NCBI GenBank assembly: GCA_021777765.1
Contig: JAJYDF010000018.1
Coordinates: forward strand, 1 to 64,000
DNA: 64,000 nt
Reading direction: 5' to 3'
DNA from: Pseudomonadota bacterium
GTDB lineage: Bacteria; Pseudomonadota; Gammaproteobacteria; DASZBR01
This document shows, piece after piece, positions 46,901 through 54,979 of this stretch (its first letter is position 1; every line of letters starts with the position of its first letter). Below the pieces are notes generated by a model. The model saw only the letters and a program-made list of their open reading frames with translations, had not been told where the DNA came from and did no database searches. A program made the translations under genes and the position numbers.

Positions 46901-49872
46901 GTGATCTTGCTGCTTCTGGACTGGTTGTTTATCAGAAACCCATATTCGCCAGAGATGGAGTGAAAGAGGGAATGTCTCGCCTGTTATCTTTCTATCAGAG
47001 TTGGCTGATGGGTGCCGAACAACGTCATTTTGGCGCAGAACAAATTTCTGATAAAAATTATGAAGCAATTTACGGTCAACACCGCGAATTTTTAAATCAT
47101 TTTTATCAGTCCCTATTCCATGTTAGTTGTACGCAGGAAAAAAGAAGGCTGCCTTTAGCACAGCAGATGGCACGACGTGACGCATTATTTGAAACGCTCA
47201 CTGAAGCAACTAAGCATGCCATAGCCTATTGTATTAACCCGAAGATATTGGGTGAAATTGTAAAACAATTGGTGGACTTCGCTGATCCTGCGCGCGATCG
47301 TTTTCACTTTGAATGCTTATTAGCATTTTTCTTAACGCCACGTTTTAAAAATAGAAAACATGCCAATCTCAACGAGACTGATATAGAAAAATATGGTCGC
47401 TTGCTGAGATTAGAAATGGATATTGCGCTGACTTTCCCAGAACAGAATGTTAAAGAGCTCCAAGAAGTTGTTCCATTCCTTAGAAGATTGGGTGAATGTA
47501 TTGAAAAAGACTTTTGGCCAGTTTTTAATGAAGAATTTGCTGAGCGTATAAAGCGATTACTCAATCGTTCAGTCAAAACCTTTAAACTTTTTGTGGGACG
47601 CACTAATGCAAATGATTTTGGATTACTCCTGCATCTCATTAGTCAGGGTGATTCACGTATCATTGATAGTCGTTTGAATGTACTACTTGGTTACTTAGAA
47701 AAACATGTAGATTTCTTATTGGCAGCACCGCAATCGCTGAGACCTTTAATCAAGTTATTTCTTACTGACAGCAGCATACACCCTATTCAGGTTGACGATT
47801 TTCCGCCGCCCAATTGTTTGCAAGATGTCCTTGTTAATCAAGAAACAACTGCAGCGTTTTGGAATTTTGTTAATGAACGAAAATCACTATCGCTCCAAAA
47901 TCTGAATGATCTTATTCAGATGTTAAGAGACACTGAAATGTCTGATGAAGTGAAAAATCAATTTGTTGGAACATTATTTAAACTGCCATCTCATGTTTCG
48001 TTGGATCATATTGTTAAAGAGTTAAAATTTATGCCTGGTCGGTATGAATTAAATGATTGCTTGGCACGCTTGGCAAGAACCAAAGAAGCAGGTGAAAAAT
48101 TTAATCAATATATTACAGGCCGTAATGAAGATGAATTAACAACTGTGAAAAGATGTTTTGACGCAATGACAACTGACCAGAACATTCTATTCTTTGATTG
48201 GCTTAATAAGAATCAGCAGATTAAATTCCCTCCGTTATTATTGGAGTTGGCAACTATTGCCAATAGAATGGGGAAGGATATAGGTAAAAACAGTGTTATT
48301 TCATTGTTTGATTTAGTAACGCAATTATCTAGTCGTTCATTTATGCCCATTGTTGAAGAGTTAATGCAGGATTTAGGTAATATTAATCGTGAGCAGGACA
48401 GCAACAGAAAAAGAGTAAATATTGAACAATTTAATACAAAAATTTCACTTTATAGTAAGTTTATCGATGAAATTAAAGCTGCCGATATTCAATTGCCTGA
48501 CAATACACTTGCTTGGTTATTTAAATTATGGAAGCTCGAATCGCGTATTGATAAAAGCATCCTGCTGAAAAATAGTCTATCCATTATTAAGGCATTACAG
48601 GATCCTGCTACTCAATTACCCAATGATTTTAACGCGTTAACTATCTATAACGTGTTATCTGAAGGGGCTGCCACGGCTGAGGCGCAAATTGAAAATAATC
48701 AGCGTCATTTGGATTTCATAAAACTTGCTAATGAATCTCGTAATAAAGTGTTGGGTAATAAATTAAATGCTATTTATCGTGCCTACGTTGATGAGAAAAG
48801 AATCCAGAATGTTGATCAGCTGAATAATGCTATTGTCGCTTTACATGACGCTAAAGAATTAGATGATGTTAAGAATTACGATGCATTATTCTCTGAGAAA
48901 CCGACTACTGAACATCGTTTGAAACGTGTGCGTATCATGCAACATTTAGAGCATGATTTGCTTACGGATCTGGGCGATGTGTTTAAGAACCAATGTTACA
49001 ACGCATTTAAACGATTGGCTAAAAAACTGACCCCAACACCAGAGAGTCCAGAAAAATTTTCGAAAGATTTCCATACGGGGTTTTTTAGAAATCGTTTCAG
49101 TGAATTGGCGGCATTTACTGCGGAAATTTCACTCATTGCTAAACATGGGTTTCGTGCCAATCGAGAGAATCGGGTGGTAGCTGCAATTCCTTTATTGGAT
49201 AAATTGGCATTACATACTTACATTGATCAACAGCGTAATCGTTACGATAAATGTTGGTTTAAGAATAATGAGCGTGTAAGACAGGCTACAACATTGTTTA
49301 ATTCATTAACCCATTTAGCAGGAAGAGATACATTGGGTGTCGGATATTATGAAAGTCTTCTCAATAGACTGATCGACACACAGGCGGAGATTTTGGATCA
49401 TGATAGTGGCGGAGAATACAATGGCAAAGGTCATAGCCGTCTCTATGATATCACTACTGAAATGTTCATGCGGATTATGCGTTCTTGTTTGAATGATTCA
49501 AATCTTATTAACGATTTTCAGCAGAAAGAGCGTTTACATTCGCTGTTTGTTCGCCAATTCGATCAGAATCTGACCACTTTGCAAAATTGTTTACCAGATG
49601 GACATTTTTTAAAGGAGAATCTTGGCGATCTAATCGATCAGGATAAGGATAACTCAAAAGCTAGAAGAGGGGATTATTCCAAACGATGGCAGCCAAATTC
49701 TATTGAAATGGTTGAGCTAAGTAGAAAATTCAACGTGTTGGATGTTGAAGTACAAATTCCTAAGCATCTGCGATACCTTGTTACAAATATGCAGGGTTAC
49801 CTTGAATTCACTCGCACGTGTCAAACCGATCATCTACGCAAAAAGCAGCTGCAAACTGCACCGAGTGCATGA
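37945..49872 (+). CDS. Giant protein with SecA-like motor core and J-domain-like HPD motif
   Basis: About 3,975 residues (near 450 kDa). Numbers count from a GTG at 37936; ATG 37945 has TTGAGG eight bases before it and is preferred. Residues 1-900 and the 950-2150 stretch are helical and unrecognised, with a Gln/Glu tract at 919-947. A SecA-type motor follows: MTGQGKS (2212-2218), DSLSERDHEEF, DEADH (2322-2326), a GCSGTVG segment (about 2530), RMGRGTDI (2654-2661) and QERGRQGR (2684-2691). Spacings match SecA. HPDRN at 2931-2935, between helices, resembles a DnaJ J-domain. The last 1,000 residues are helical. No signal peptide or membrane helix is seen. It is not housekeeping SecA; it may be an effector or a protein-handling machine. 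Confidence 0.85.
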   Translation: MYENAIANVKYVIANKILTEIRDSWCPTWVRLKESEVNDEVNRIYEEERQEIKRLLISAESSLENVIERIKYKQQNSSNYDSWYDQNEKSRCENRCEDLRNQKPSRSSIRHRVIELFKQRFLNNVWPGHRNSLESVLHNQIDKFKPVDIIEQFLKRHLWISAELDNQGNVEGEGVLQSFLLEIFEECMRSLLVSPNSFICDESNVNQIERYKFDWKTIERNWLTRKIEGYPLTETYQRYSSRELRFHNSFLRALLIDVVTHKEYANRHVVSRVDIIRYLNTVDLSEMSTVECDGVETPKMAPFIWNELSNISKARLDNFEKLFINIDTEEHPFWIISSRKHHEWTAYVPENKSLLTQKLNDRIACCLPGLKIKIESVNYEQNLKLNNLGGQDPINEWNMVLLARVYPWLKLKNSNTSLVNYRSRVPQSVLTQYVWEQCLRSFHSVVNSINNKGNSLSNAFVNRMPLSNASYTQLMLPQNKVDFLLGNESAIQIHNDYLLRDFDSNEYHLSADLKTLTLNTQVVENRHLKDLLYITYHNNPISRLSFAELPKNGRNEPELDATVKKMFTFDTHVQSILPIIRNERLSAAHASTYKYPLQCAARNRFLGALNPRHLKEAENDLELRKELWRATARNMLSFYQQHGRALDLDFINQAVEVNARWRDTHCNHEFSHPGISGNMWPFLQVAQMGSEGLDTLFDLLKNQYAEKWDKLDKEPAPNFAFTLDLSGGLTDIPSVFTRLLVEKIEKFSLDCHPLFSSLNLILPKSIDAAFMSQFEKLIQALNNRQKAHQEELMQVSLFNIAIDSPNAKDILAVFNNGAQQGLRVLPCVPAWDRASYDHKNNREVKAHYKHIQNRIRVNQRMVDQEKLRANNENMVVCKEGNLNPDVILDNKEALQTQRWDGDDLTYPLVARTPGLQQQLQQEQQQEQQQEQQQEQEQEQEQEQQIALFAGDEDALITRFNINDRCKKDWDKVDEQIKNNSGFTEKDLAGLFSIWVGSYVDATHVIERIEPAAVNKMMQHAAHFRLGIARDNLPAGFYLALSRNQSSMYLCFDEKREKQDLRKRAAMPLKKRNPFVVELHTPKPAVQFKGDYRHFAAGPAIDNMTLWRHLALEDSDANRLKQAHTLLSQNGVLSVAEQDDATVSVMAQHFDVYNTPIIAKELNDCYTYLNKWVIDSGYSRELANLLFSANGNISERKNYLKSFGQLLNHYNVEGLSSKNNSGTHYWLLMSSQILQAFGPENFKIWINRLLMPSRNWAECLDKEEVDAVSMSIVTLKESNDYQTIWWQLVDAHGKSVGHMRYAQLWYAFQKVIAYIESRNLIINKDVLLTYLKDVSNFNAAVFLDRLQQVLKNASKQMDSRAVQQSILDNINKISWIHNGYYYASQYEAYPYWDVDLSLTKLNQANLHDLKTYRITWDNCPRTLANPLLHTLRFLSQRAKLRVEDFQNLSKQLAQIVRVYSHGPSTTLLLRLLVACITLGDDRVANLQKDDLDQMFSLFNTHNEKVLHVLDWLSKQLMLDGNLTAGTLKLRWQDLESMVNIVLDVGLDRVINTMHIQRWSTMDFINACGCALQCERYFAAKYDVSAKHLIKSIFNSDQVISSKNVTILFNYPWIKNGTLYSESQFISKVPANAAKQIELLLKQLNSIDYAASSSLPSSDEINNALTQISRCSDANAARQTRIKIVQELQQNGCVIRYVDSNFQKLNDEQKLFARAFLEKQLRLNFKDENLKLCEKLIAHLAVKVGQGEDKQIKDLMMALQHIDNKSYYNELGPIIGLLLSKTKSDSGDLRYYSIIQLTSLLNSLANTIKSEKLHYPVNLLEELLSYDADKGGSGLLHHDLYKLEEKSSNDAVQKLIRDITNASLPNDCQSILLKCYLRAISRNELIYIESTIPVLSKLNAENHSQHLITAVCNLIQNKNLTVDEKNLVWVDGLNIDVISGNEAWFNDLYNHTRLNLINKINEKVLPVNDYVRHLKSLISGGARSHRNGCLYIILTHAMTGDWNKEKEIFASVKAKLIALQDAELTELARYYATEPRPSLHLLEKMLAMPSSNTASWLIHRFETVEQNLTDNQQSKRHYSVTAEDRNNLIRSLSGFKRKGKGHIHETEVNELMNLLYYANNFSQVARLSTLKMRDLRNELKQAVAEFNTVQSKHDEVKAIFKATKNQAAARILSCLREILLRKSGKWANHTQMLTLIYAAIHNDDSLLYQVMTGQGKSIITIMRTSFLELSGFNVDIFSAKDSLSERDHEEFEAVLAAIDVDHAYINHMSQANSYRESSPGNNNGAGNYSTVGNFSLFHSTLAWQKTRGIELDPSKRVAFVDEADHVLNIDQTQFNYSAQSGDSLYNYDEWVYRIAYDYYLANKNNFKRDPSGVILVSRNTHLKELCELLQKHVRYAPKQSQFFDKFIIPALSNDKHRLDRRDQQLMQLLTASHVAYGLEEGKNYSIRPATKKIGGMEIKIRCAKVLIGNQIQPNSTYSEYVHQFLHVKLNKEAAAQGKSPDFFVEPISHIAISLNTRFIVNEYYCKIEGCSGTVGNSANMDAYREHYSIEHVIKVPSHEQSQSKMLPTYFARSPQEQIKKIVDNFIAYPDQPMLITCRDDIQVKKMYAAVKEELKRRELPFDRLIADTNDSGRHENEMLKPAGKAGARIFSSRMGRGTDIKPEVKAGLFVLRTYPAISEIEKQERGRQGRNGNNGTCQDVIDYSAIEDMYEAYNRGSHSQRLQAIHKHQIEVLEKKLQKDKELELFKWSWLDDKAVQEKYLKTKTCMLLERELKKTQEQFLRRKEFLIAKLSGNVKSVLRRYIKHNNKDAHDGLKDDWLDGIKKFERLWGARLTGKTGESEEVYKTFLIQVNDFWQKLCNVHSQLNPMLPGLTAKPGETLPNEESSTVAYIKRNQDIWGNKLSSNTLTKVDLSQINEVRKTVQAIMRKNHPDRNKDNYTPAKKEITEKAGELLKLIGECLYKLECPVKETINVEEVSASAPKMAAPASDLAASGLVVYQKPIFARDGVKEGMSRLLSFYQSWLMGAEQRHFGAEQISDKNYEAIYGQHREFLNHFYQSLFHVSCTQEKRRLPLAQQMARRDALFETLTEATKHAIAYCINPKILGEIVKQLVDFADPARDRFHFECLLAFFLTPRFKNRKHANLNETDIEKYGRLLRLEMDIALTFPEQNVKELQEVVPFLRRLGECIEKDFWPVFNEEFAERIKRLLNRSVKTFKLFVGRTNANDFGLLLHLISQGDSRIIDSRLNVLLGYLEKHVDFLLAAPQSLRPLIKLFLTDSSIHPIQVDDFPPPNCLQDVLVNQETTAAFWNFVNERKSLSLQNLNDLIQMLRDTEMSDEVKNQFVGTLFKLPSHVSLDHIVKELKFMPGRYELNDCLARLARTKEAGEKFNQYITGRNEDELTTVKRCFDAMTTDQNILFFDWLNKNQQIKFPPLLLELATIANRMGKDIGKNSVISLFDLVTQLSSRSFMPIVEELMQDLGNINREQDSNRKRVNIEQFNTKISLYSKFIDEIKAADIQLPDNTLAWLFKLWKLESRIDKSILLKNSLSIIKALQDPATQLPNDFNALTIYNVLSEGAATAEAQIENNQRHLDFIKLANESRNKVLGNKLNAIYRAYVDEKRIQNVDQLNNAIVALHDAKELDDVKNYDALFSEKPTTEHRLKRVRIMQHLEHDLLTDLGDVFKNQCYNAFKRLAKKLTPTPESPEKFSKDFHTGFFRNRFSELAAFTAEISLIAKHGFRANRENRVVAAIPLLDKLALHTYIDQQRNRYDKCWFKNNERVRQATTLFNSLTHLAGRDTLGVGYYESLLNRLIDTQAEILDHDSGGEYNGKGHSRLYDITTEMFMRIMRSCLNDSNLINDFQQKERLHSLFVRQFDQNLTTLQNCLPDGHFLKENLGDLIDQDKDNSKARRGDYSKRWQPNSIEMVELSRKFNVLDVEVQIPKHLRYLVTNMQGYLEFTRTCQTDHLRKKQLQTAPSA

Positions 49873-49881
49873 TGTTTTTCT

Positions 49882-49903
49882 CTCTCCCACGAATGTGGGA
49901 GAG
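49882..49903. terminator. Hairpin between the giant gene and hslO
   Basis: CTCTCCCAC (49882-49890) and GTGGGAGAG (49895-49903) form a perfect 9-base stem with a GAAT loop, ten bases after the giant gene's stop and between convergent genes. It matches the hairpins near 6961 and 54934. No T-run follows in either direction, so it may be a decayed REP arm used as a partial terminator. Confidence 0.45.
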
Positions 49904-49931
49904 GGTGGCCGGATAGGTCGGGTGAGGGGAA

Positions 49932-50849
49932 TTAGTGTTTAGTCTCCGAAATACTCGCCGCAGCAGTATCAGTAAATAACAAAGTCACATCAATAGCATC
50001 AAATTCAAATTTTTGATTGCAAAATTCACAAGTCACAGTAATGGTATTTTTTTCTTTGATGATCTCTAATATTTCGTCTTGGCTTAATAATCGGAGTGCA
50101 TTTTCCATACGTTCACGGCTACATGCGCACTGAAAACTTAAGCGATCACCATCAAATAAACGCACATCTTCTTCGTGATTTAAATATAAACGTCGTAATA
50201 TTTCTGCGTTTGGCAAATTTAAAATTTCAGCGGCTGTTAATGTGCTTGTTAATTGCACGACTGCTTCCCAATTGAGTTGTACATTTTGATCTTCGTTTTC
50301 AACATTTTCATTTAATTGACTATCATTAGTTTGCGGTAATACTTGCAATAAAATGCCAGCAACAGTGTTTTCATCCGCTGCAAGATATAAATAAGTATTA
50401 ATTTGTTCAGATTGTTGAAAGTAATTAATTAACGCTTCAGACAGTGTTTTTCCTTGTAATTCTACAATTCCTTGAAATCGTTCATTACCTTGGCCGGGAT
50501 CAATAGTAATGACTAAATGTCCTTCGCCAAATGCTTGCGCAAGCGTTTCATTTGAAACGTCGCCTTCCCAATGAACGATACCTCTTAATTGATTTAAATA
50601 ATTTGCTTGGGTGACTAATAAAGTAATGGGACCTTTTGATTGAATTTGTACAGTCACTATGCCATCAGTTTTTAATGTCGAGCTGAGTAAGGCAGCAATT
50701 GCTAACGCTTCGCCCAATAATTGTTGAACGGGCAGGGGATAATTATGTTTGGATAATATAGTCCGGTAACTGGCATTTAATCTGACTATTTCGCCACGAA
50801 TTCCAGAATTTACAAATACAAATCGTTGTTTAATGTCATTGTCTATCAT
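49932..50849 (-). CDS. hslO: Redox-regulated chaperone Hsp33
   Basis: Hsp33 is a cytoplasmic holdase activated by oxidation. The 305-residue protein has the N-terminal substrate-binding domain and the C-terminal redox zinc switch with four cysteines: Cys241 and Cys243 (QCACSRERM) and Cys274 and Cys277 (TCEFCNQKF). Length and spacing match the family. It converges with the giant gene and diverges from rsmE. Confidence 0.96.
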   Translation of the reverse strand: MIDNDIKQRFVFVNSGIRGEIVRLNASYRTILSKHNYPLPVQQLLGEALAIAALLSSTLKTDGIVTVQIQSKGPITLLVTQANYLNQLRGIVHWEGDVSNETLAQAFGEGHLVITIDPGQGNERFQGIVELQGKTLSEALINYFQQSEQINTYLYLAADENTVAGILLQVLPQTNDSQLNENVENEDQNVQLNWEAVVQLTSTLTAAEILNLPNAEILRRLYLNHEEDVRLFDGDRLSFQCACSRERMENALRLLSQDEILEIIKEKNTITVTCEFCNQKFEFDAIDVTLLFTDTAAASISETKH

Positions 50850-50881
50850 TGCTTATCTCATATTTAATAAAAAAACATTTT

Positions 50882-50909
50882 TTCCTTCTCCCGCAAGTAG
50901 GAGAAGGAA
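50882..50909. repeat. Short REP-like hairpin
   Basis: TTCCTTCTCC and GGAGAAGGAA pair around CGCAAGTA. It is the hairpin part of the REP-like arm without the GCCGAAGGCGGATGAGGG tail. It lies between the divergent hslO and rsmE genes. A similar remnant is at 28888-28914. Confidence 0.55.
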
Positions 50910-50971
50910 TTATTATACATTATTGTCATAATACTTGACCCCTTTTGATATTCAAGTAAAGTACTGCGCTT

Positions 50972-51703
50972 ATGCGAATACCTCGAATTTATCATCCACA
51001 ATCACTACAGGGTCAACAGAGTGTAACCTTGACGGAGCATGCACGAATACATGTTCAACAAGCGTTGCGCTTAGCTGAGCAGTCATCAATTATTCTATTT
51101 GATGGCGAAGGGGGTGAATTTCAAGCGGTGATTAGAACAATTGATAAGCGTGCTGTCATTGTTGATATCGGAGAATATTCTGCAAAAGAGATTGAATCGC
51201 CATTATTTTTACATCTCGGACAAGTCATATCGCGCGGTGAAAAAATGGATTTTACTATTCAAAAAGCAGTTGAATTAGGAGTAAATGAAATCACACCTTT
51301 ATTTTCAGAACGATGTAATGTCAAATTGCCACACGATCGTTTACAAAAAAAACAACAGCATTGGCAATCAATAATTATTAATGCTTGTGAGCAATGCGGG
51401 CGAAATAAAATACCGGTGATCAATGAACCTATCGATATAAATAATTGGTTAATACAACAACGTCCAGGATTAAAATTAATACTTCATCCCTCATCAAATA
51501 AATCGCTATTAAATAAAGAACCTCTACAAAAAAATGTGACTTTATTAGTGGGAAGTGAGGGTGGATTTGCACCTGATGAAATAAATTGGGCAGTAGAAAA
51601 TCACTATCAACCATTAACATTAGGGCCACGCGTGTTACGTACTGAAACAGCATCATTAACTGCAATCAGTGTTTTACAAAGTCTTTGGGGTGATTTTAAT
51701 TAA
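50972..51703 (+). CDS. rsmE: 16S rRNA (uracil-1498-N3)-methyltransferase
   Basis: RsmE methylates U1498 of 16S rRNA with S-adenosylmethionine. The 243-residue SPOUT enzyme has the N-terminal PUA-like domain, and the C-terminal knot motifs LLVGSEGGFAPDEI and LGPRVLRTETASLTAI are clear. It starts 15 bases upstream of no overlapping gene and is followed 15 bases later by apaH, probably in one transcript. Confidence 0.96.
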   Translation: MRIPRIYHPQSLQGQQSVTLTEHARIHVQQALRLAEQSSIILFDGEGGEFQAVIRTIDKRAVIVDIGEYSAKEIESPLFLHLGQVISRGEKMDFTIQKAVELGVNEITPLFSERCNVKLPHDRLQKKQQHWQSIIINACEQCGRNKIPVINEPIDINNWLIQQRPGLKLILHPSSNKSLLNKEPLQKNVTLLVGSEGGFAPDEINWAVENHYQPLTLGPRVLRTETASLTAISVLQSLWGDFN

Positions 51704-51718
51704 GGAAAAATATTAAAC

Positions 51719-52531
51719 ATGGCAACTTATGCAATTGGTGATATTCAAGGTTGTTATCATGAATTAATCGCATTATTAAATAAAATACAATTTAATCCGC
51801 AACATGATTTTCTTTGGTTTACAGGTGATTTAGTGAATCGCGGTAAACACTCTTACGAAGTATTAAAAACTATAAAAGATTTAGGTGCACATGCCATTAC
51901 GGTGTTAGGCAATCATGATCTACATTTATTAGCTGTTTATCATGGCGTCGTCAAATTAAAAGAAAAAGATTCTTTTCACGATGTTTTAAATGCCCCAGAT
52001 TGTGCTGAATTATGTGAATGGTTACAACAGCAACCCTTATTTATTTATAACGAAAAATTAAATTTTGCCATGGTACATGCTGGTTTAGCACCGCAATGGC
52101 AATTAGCAGATGCACAACGCTTAGCTAAAGAAGTGCAAACTGTTTTATGCAGTAATAAAGCCATAGAATTTTTTCATCATATGTATGGCGATATTCCCGA
52201 TCACTGGGATGAATCATTAACTTATTGGCCAAGATTAAGAGTCATTACTAATTTTATGACGCGTGTGAGATTTTGTGATGAACGAGGAAAATTGGATTTG
52301 CATTATAAAGGCGTTATTGGTAAACAACCCGCTGGCTTATTACCCTGGTTTGATGTGCCGACACGTAAAAGTAAAAATATCCGCATTATCTTCGGTCACT
52401 GGGCTGCATTATCCGGTCAAAGTGATGATATTTCAGTTTTCGCACTCGATACAGGATGTTGTTATGGTAATTGCTTAACAGCATTACGTTTAGAAGATCA
52501 AGCAAGAATTACCGTTAATTGTGCAAAATAA
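51719..52531 (+). CDS. apaH: Bis(5'-nucleosyl)-tetraphosphatase (symmetrical)
   Basis: ApaH cleaves Ap4A into two ADP and can remove Np4 caps from RNA. The 270-residue metallophosphatase has the motifs GDIQGCYHEL, GDLVNRGKHS and LGNHDLHLLA, and a late FGHWAAL. It follows rsmE by 15 bases. Length matches E. coli (280). Confidence 0.95.
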   Translation: MATYAIGDIQGCYHELIALLNKIQFNPQHDFLWFTGDLVNRGKHSYEVLKTIKDLGAHAITVLGNHDLHLLAVYHGVVKLKEKDSFHDVLNAPDCAELCEWLQQQPLFIYNEKLNFAMVHAGLAPQWQLADAQRLAKEVQTVLCSNKAIEFFHHMYGDIPDHWDESLTYWPRLRVITNFMTRVRFCDERGKLDLHYKGVIGKQPAGLLPWFDVPTRKSKNIRIIFGHWAALSGQSDDISVFALDTGCCYGNCLTALRLEDQARITVNCAK

Positions 52532-52633
52532 AATTAACGGCTCTCTATTTTGAAAAAAAACATTATATCGAAATGAATTATTGATAAAAGGTCTATACTT
52601 TAATTAATTAATCAAAATATTGAGGAGTTAGTT

Positions 52634-53140
52634 ATGAGTATGATGCACTGGGATGATGAAATGTTATTTCATTTTAAACAAGAAATAGAAAAATTCTATC
52701 AAATCATTAATGAGATGAAACAGTCAAAAAATAATATTTCACAATTATTCAAAGATGTTCCATTCGTTAAATCATTGAATTATGCTGATCCTAATTGGGC
52801 ATTACTTACTGATGTAATAAAGACGATAGAGAGTCTTACAAATATTAATGTTAAAGCAATTCAAGCTGTAGCATCGCAAGATGCATTCTCGTATAAAAAT
52901 TTAAATGTTTTTTTAAAAGAGGTGAAAAAATCCTTAAAAGAACTTGATAAATATGATCAGATAGTAATGGAAAGTTTCCTTGAAAAAGTAGACAAAATGA
53001 TTTACAACACTCAGCCTCAAAAAGGCAATTGGTTACGAGCCTCATCGCATATGCAAAATGCTCCAGATAAGAAGGCGGCACATCATAAGGAACATGAAAA
53101 TCCTTCTCATCATGCACATCGCCCGCATCGTCGTGGGTAA
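52634..53140 (+). CDS. Unknown helical protein with His-rich C-terminus
   Basis: I do not recognise this 168-residue protein. It is helical and hydrophilic (about 1-135), then ends in a basic His-rich tail (AAHHKEHENPSHHAHRPHRRG, about 148-168) that could bind metal or an anionic partner. There is no signal peptide. GAGGAG precedes the ATG. Its end is six bases from the convergent cysK stop. It is probably lineage-specific. Confidence 0.7.
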   Translation: MSMMHWDDEMLFHFKQEIEKFYQIINEMKQSKNNISQLFKDVPFVKSLNYADPNWALLTDVIKTIESLTNINVKAIQAVASQDAFSYKNLNVFLKEVKKSLKELDKYDQIVMESFLEKVDKMIYNTQPQKGNWLRASSHMQNAPDKKAAHHKEHENPSHHAHRPHRRG

Positions 53141-53146
53141 ATAAAT

Positions 53147-54130
53147 TTAGGGTTGAAGATATTTTTCATCTATAGGGGTGACTGACAACTCAATCGCTTT
53201 TTGCCTTTCTATTTCTGCCAATCCAGTAGATATATATCGTTCTGTATAGTCAGGGATAATGGTCACAATTAATTTACCGCGATTCTCTTCTTTAGCTGCA
53301 ATTATTAAGGCAGCGCAGAGAGCAGCGCCAGCGCTGATTCCTACTGGTATGCCTTCTTCACGAATTAATCGTCGTGACGCATCTATTGCTTCTTGGCTAG
53401 ACACAGTTTCAATGGCATCAACTACCTCTAAATGGAGGTTTTTAGGGATAAACCCGGCACCAATTCCTTGAATTTTATGGGGCCCAGCTTTACCGCCTGA
53501 AATGACAGGAGATTCAACAGGTTCAACCGCAATTATCTGCAAAGAAGGTTTTTTAGCTTTTAACACTTCGCCCACACCTGTCGCTGTACCGCCTGTACCC
53601 ACCCCACATACCACAATATCTACTTTTCCTTCGGTATCTCGCCAGATTTCCAAGGCAGTCGTTTGACGGTGAATTTCAGGGTTTGCCGGGTTTTCAAATT
53701 GGCTAGGGATAAAAGAATGAGGGTTCTTCTCAGCGAGTTCTCTTGCCTTTGCAATAGCGCCTGACATGCCATATTGCATAGGCGTTAAGATTACATTAGC
53801 ACCCAAGAGAAGTAATAACGTTCGACGTTCTATAGACATTGTTTCTGGCATGGTTAATGTCAATCGGTAATTTTTAGCAGCACATATAAACGCGAGTGCT
53901 ATACCGGTATTTCCACTGGTCGGTTCAATAATTTCCATTCCGCTTTTGAGCACACCGTCTTTTTCCGCTTGTTCTATCATGCTAATACCGATGCGATCTT
54001 TTACTGAGCCCAGCGGATTAAAAAATTCAAGTTTTAAAACAATTTCAGCAGGTAAATCTTTACCTATTCTTTGCAATCTCACGAGTGGTGTATTGCCTAT
54101 AGTATTGGTGATGTTGTCAAAGATACGCAT
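53147..54130 (-). CDS. cysK: Cysteine synthase A (O-acetylserine sulfhydrylase)
   Basis: The enzyme makes cysteine from O-acetylserine and sulfide using pyridoxal phosphate. From the ATG at 54130 (GGAG six bases upstream) it has 327 residues, with cofactor Lys44 in [11 protein letters not shown], the substrate loop [12 protein letters not shown] and the phosphate loop [10 protein letters not shown]. An upstream in-frame ATG would add eleven residues without a ribosome site. The C-terminus extends slightly past the usual CysK end. It follows cysE by 38 bases. Confidence 0.94.
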   Translation of the reverse strand: MRIFDNITNTIGNTPLVRLQRIGKDLPAEIVLKLEFFNPLGSVKDRIGISMIEQAEKDGVLKSGMEIIEPTSGNTGIALAFICAAKNYRLTLTMPETMSIERRTLLLLLGANVILTPMQYGMSGAIAKARELAEKNPHSFIPSQFENPANPEIHRQTTALEIWRDTEGKVDIVVCGVGTGGTATGVGEVLKAKKPSLQIIAVEPVESPVISGGKAGPHKIQGIGAGFIPKNLHLEVVDAIETVSSQEAIDASRRLIREEGIPVGISAGAALCAALIIAAKEENRGKLIVTIIPDYTERYISTGLAEIERQKAIELSVTPIDEKYLQP

Positions 54131-54168
54131 ATGCTTCTCCTGGAATTTATGGCATTTAATCAATTTAT

Positions 54169-54714
54169 TTAAATATCAAAATCCAAATGCCATTTTTTGT
54201 ATTTTTCTGCTTCTTTTTTAGTGATGACTTTTGCAGGTATGCCCACCACAGAACAATTAGCGGGAATATCATCAACCACCACAGAATTAGCACCAATTTT
54301 GCTATTTTTGCCGATGACGATATTGCCTAATACTTTACTACCTGCACCTATAACTACACCGTCTTCTATGGTTGGATGACGTTTACCGTGGATCAATTGC
54401 GTGCCACCCAAAGTGACGCCTTGATAAATAAGTACGTTATTACCAACAATACTGGTTTCACCAATCACCACACCCATACCATGATCGATCACTAAATCTT
54501 GACCAATCTCAGCACCGGGATGAATTTCTATACCTGTTAGCCATCGGGAAAATTCAGAAATGAAACGCGGAAAAAAAGGAATTTTATGAATATAAAGTGC
54601 ATGTGCCATACGGTGGAAAAAAACAGCTTTCACGCCAGGATAAAGTAAAATAATTTCCCAAGCATTTTTTGCGGCGGGATCCATTTTACGGTATGTGTTG
54701 ATGATCGATAACAT
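54169..54714 (-). CDS. cysE: Serine O-acetyltransferase, short form
   Basis: CysE acetylates serine to give the substrate of CysK. The 181-residue protein is the short form (E. coli has 273 residues) with a reduced N-terminal helical part and a left-handed beta-helix of hexapeptide repeats: [16 protein letters not shown], then [20 protein letters not shown]. Catalytic His is in DHGMG. It is the first gene of cysE-cysK. The missing N-terminal domain is usual in many bacteria. Confidence 0.93.
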   Translation of the reverse strand: MLSIINTYRKMDPAAKNAWEIILLYPGVKAVFFHRMAHALYIHKIPFFPRFISEFSRWLTGIEIHPGAEIGQDLVIDHGMGVVIGETSIVGNNVLIYQGVTLGGTQLIHGKRHPTIEDGVVIGAGSKVLGNIVIGKNSKIGANSVVVDDIPANCSVVGIPAKVITKKEAEKYKKWHLDFDI

Positions 54715-54818
54715 TTATTATTATTCCCGATTAACTTATCAATTAAAGCATAGCTTATTTAACGTAATATGGAGATTTGTGCGAAACAAGGTTTTAATAT
54801 TTAAAGCAGATTTTGTAA

Positions 54819-54853
54819 CAGGGACAAAGGAACGTAACGACGTATCTGGGATA
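54819..54853. repeat. CCGGAC/GTCCGG repeat, strongly diverged copy
   Basis: CAGGGACAAAGGAACGTAAC followed by GACGTATCTGGGA keeps the family pattern with many changes. It lies upstream of cysE. A short REP-like hairpin (54934-54962, CCTCTCCCAC/GTGGGAGAAGG) stands downstream. Confidence 0.45.
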
Positions 54854-54933
54854 AATGAGAGCAAACATTTGAGTAATTTTTTTAATGAGTGAATTTAAAA
54901 AAAAATAATTTTTGCATACAACAAAAAATTATT

Positions 54934-54962
54934 TTTCCCTCTCCCACAAGTGGGAGAAGGAA
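54934..54962. repeat. Short REP-like hairpin
   Basis: TTCCCTCTCCCAC and GTGGGAGAAGGAA pair around an AA loop, 18 bases from the stop codon of the glycine-zipper lipoprotein gene (-). It may serve as its 3' end. Confidence 0.5.
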
Positions 54963-54979
54963 AAAAGTTTGGGATTAAA

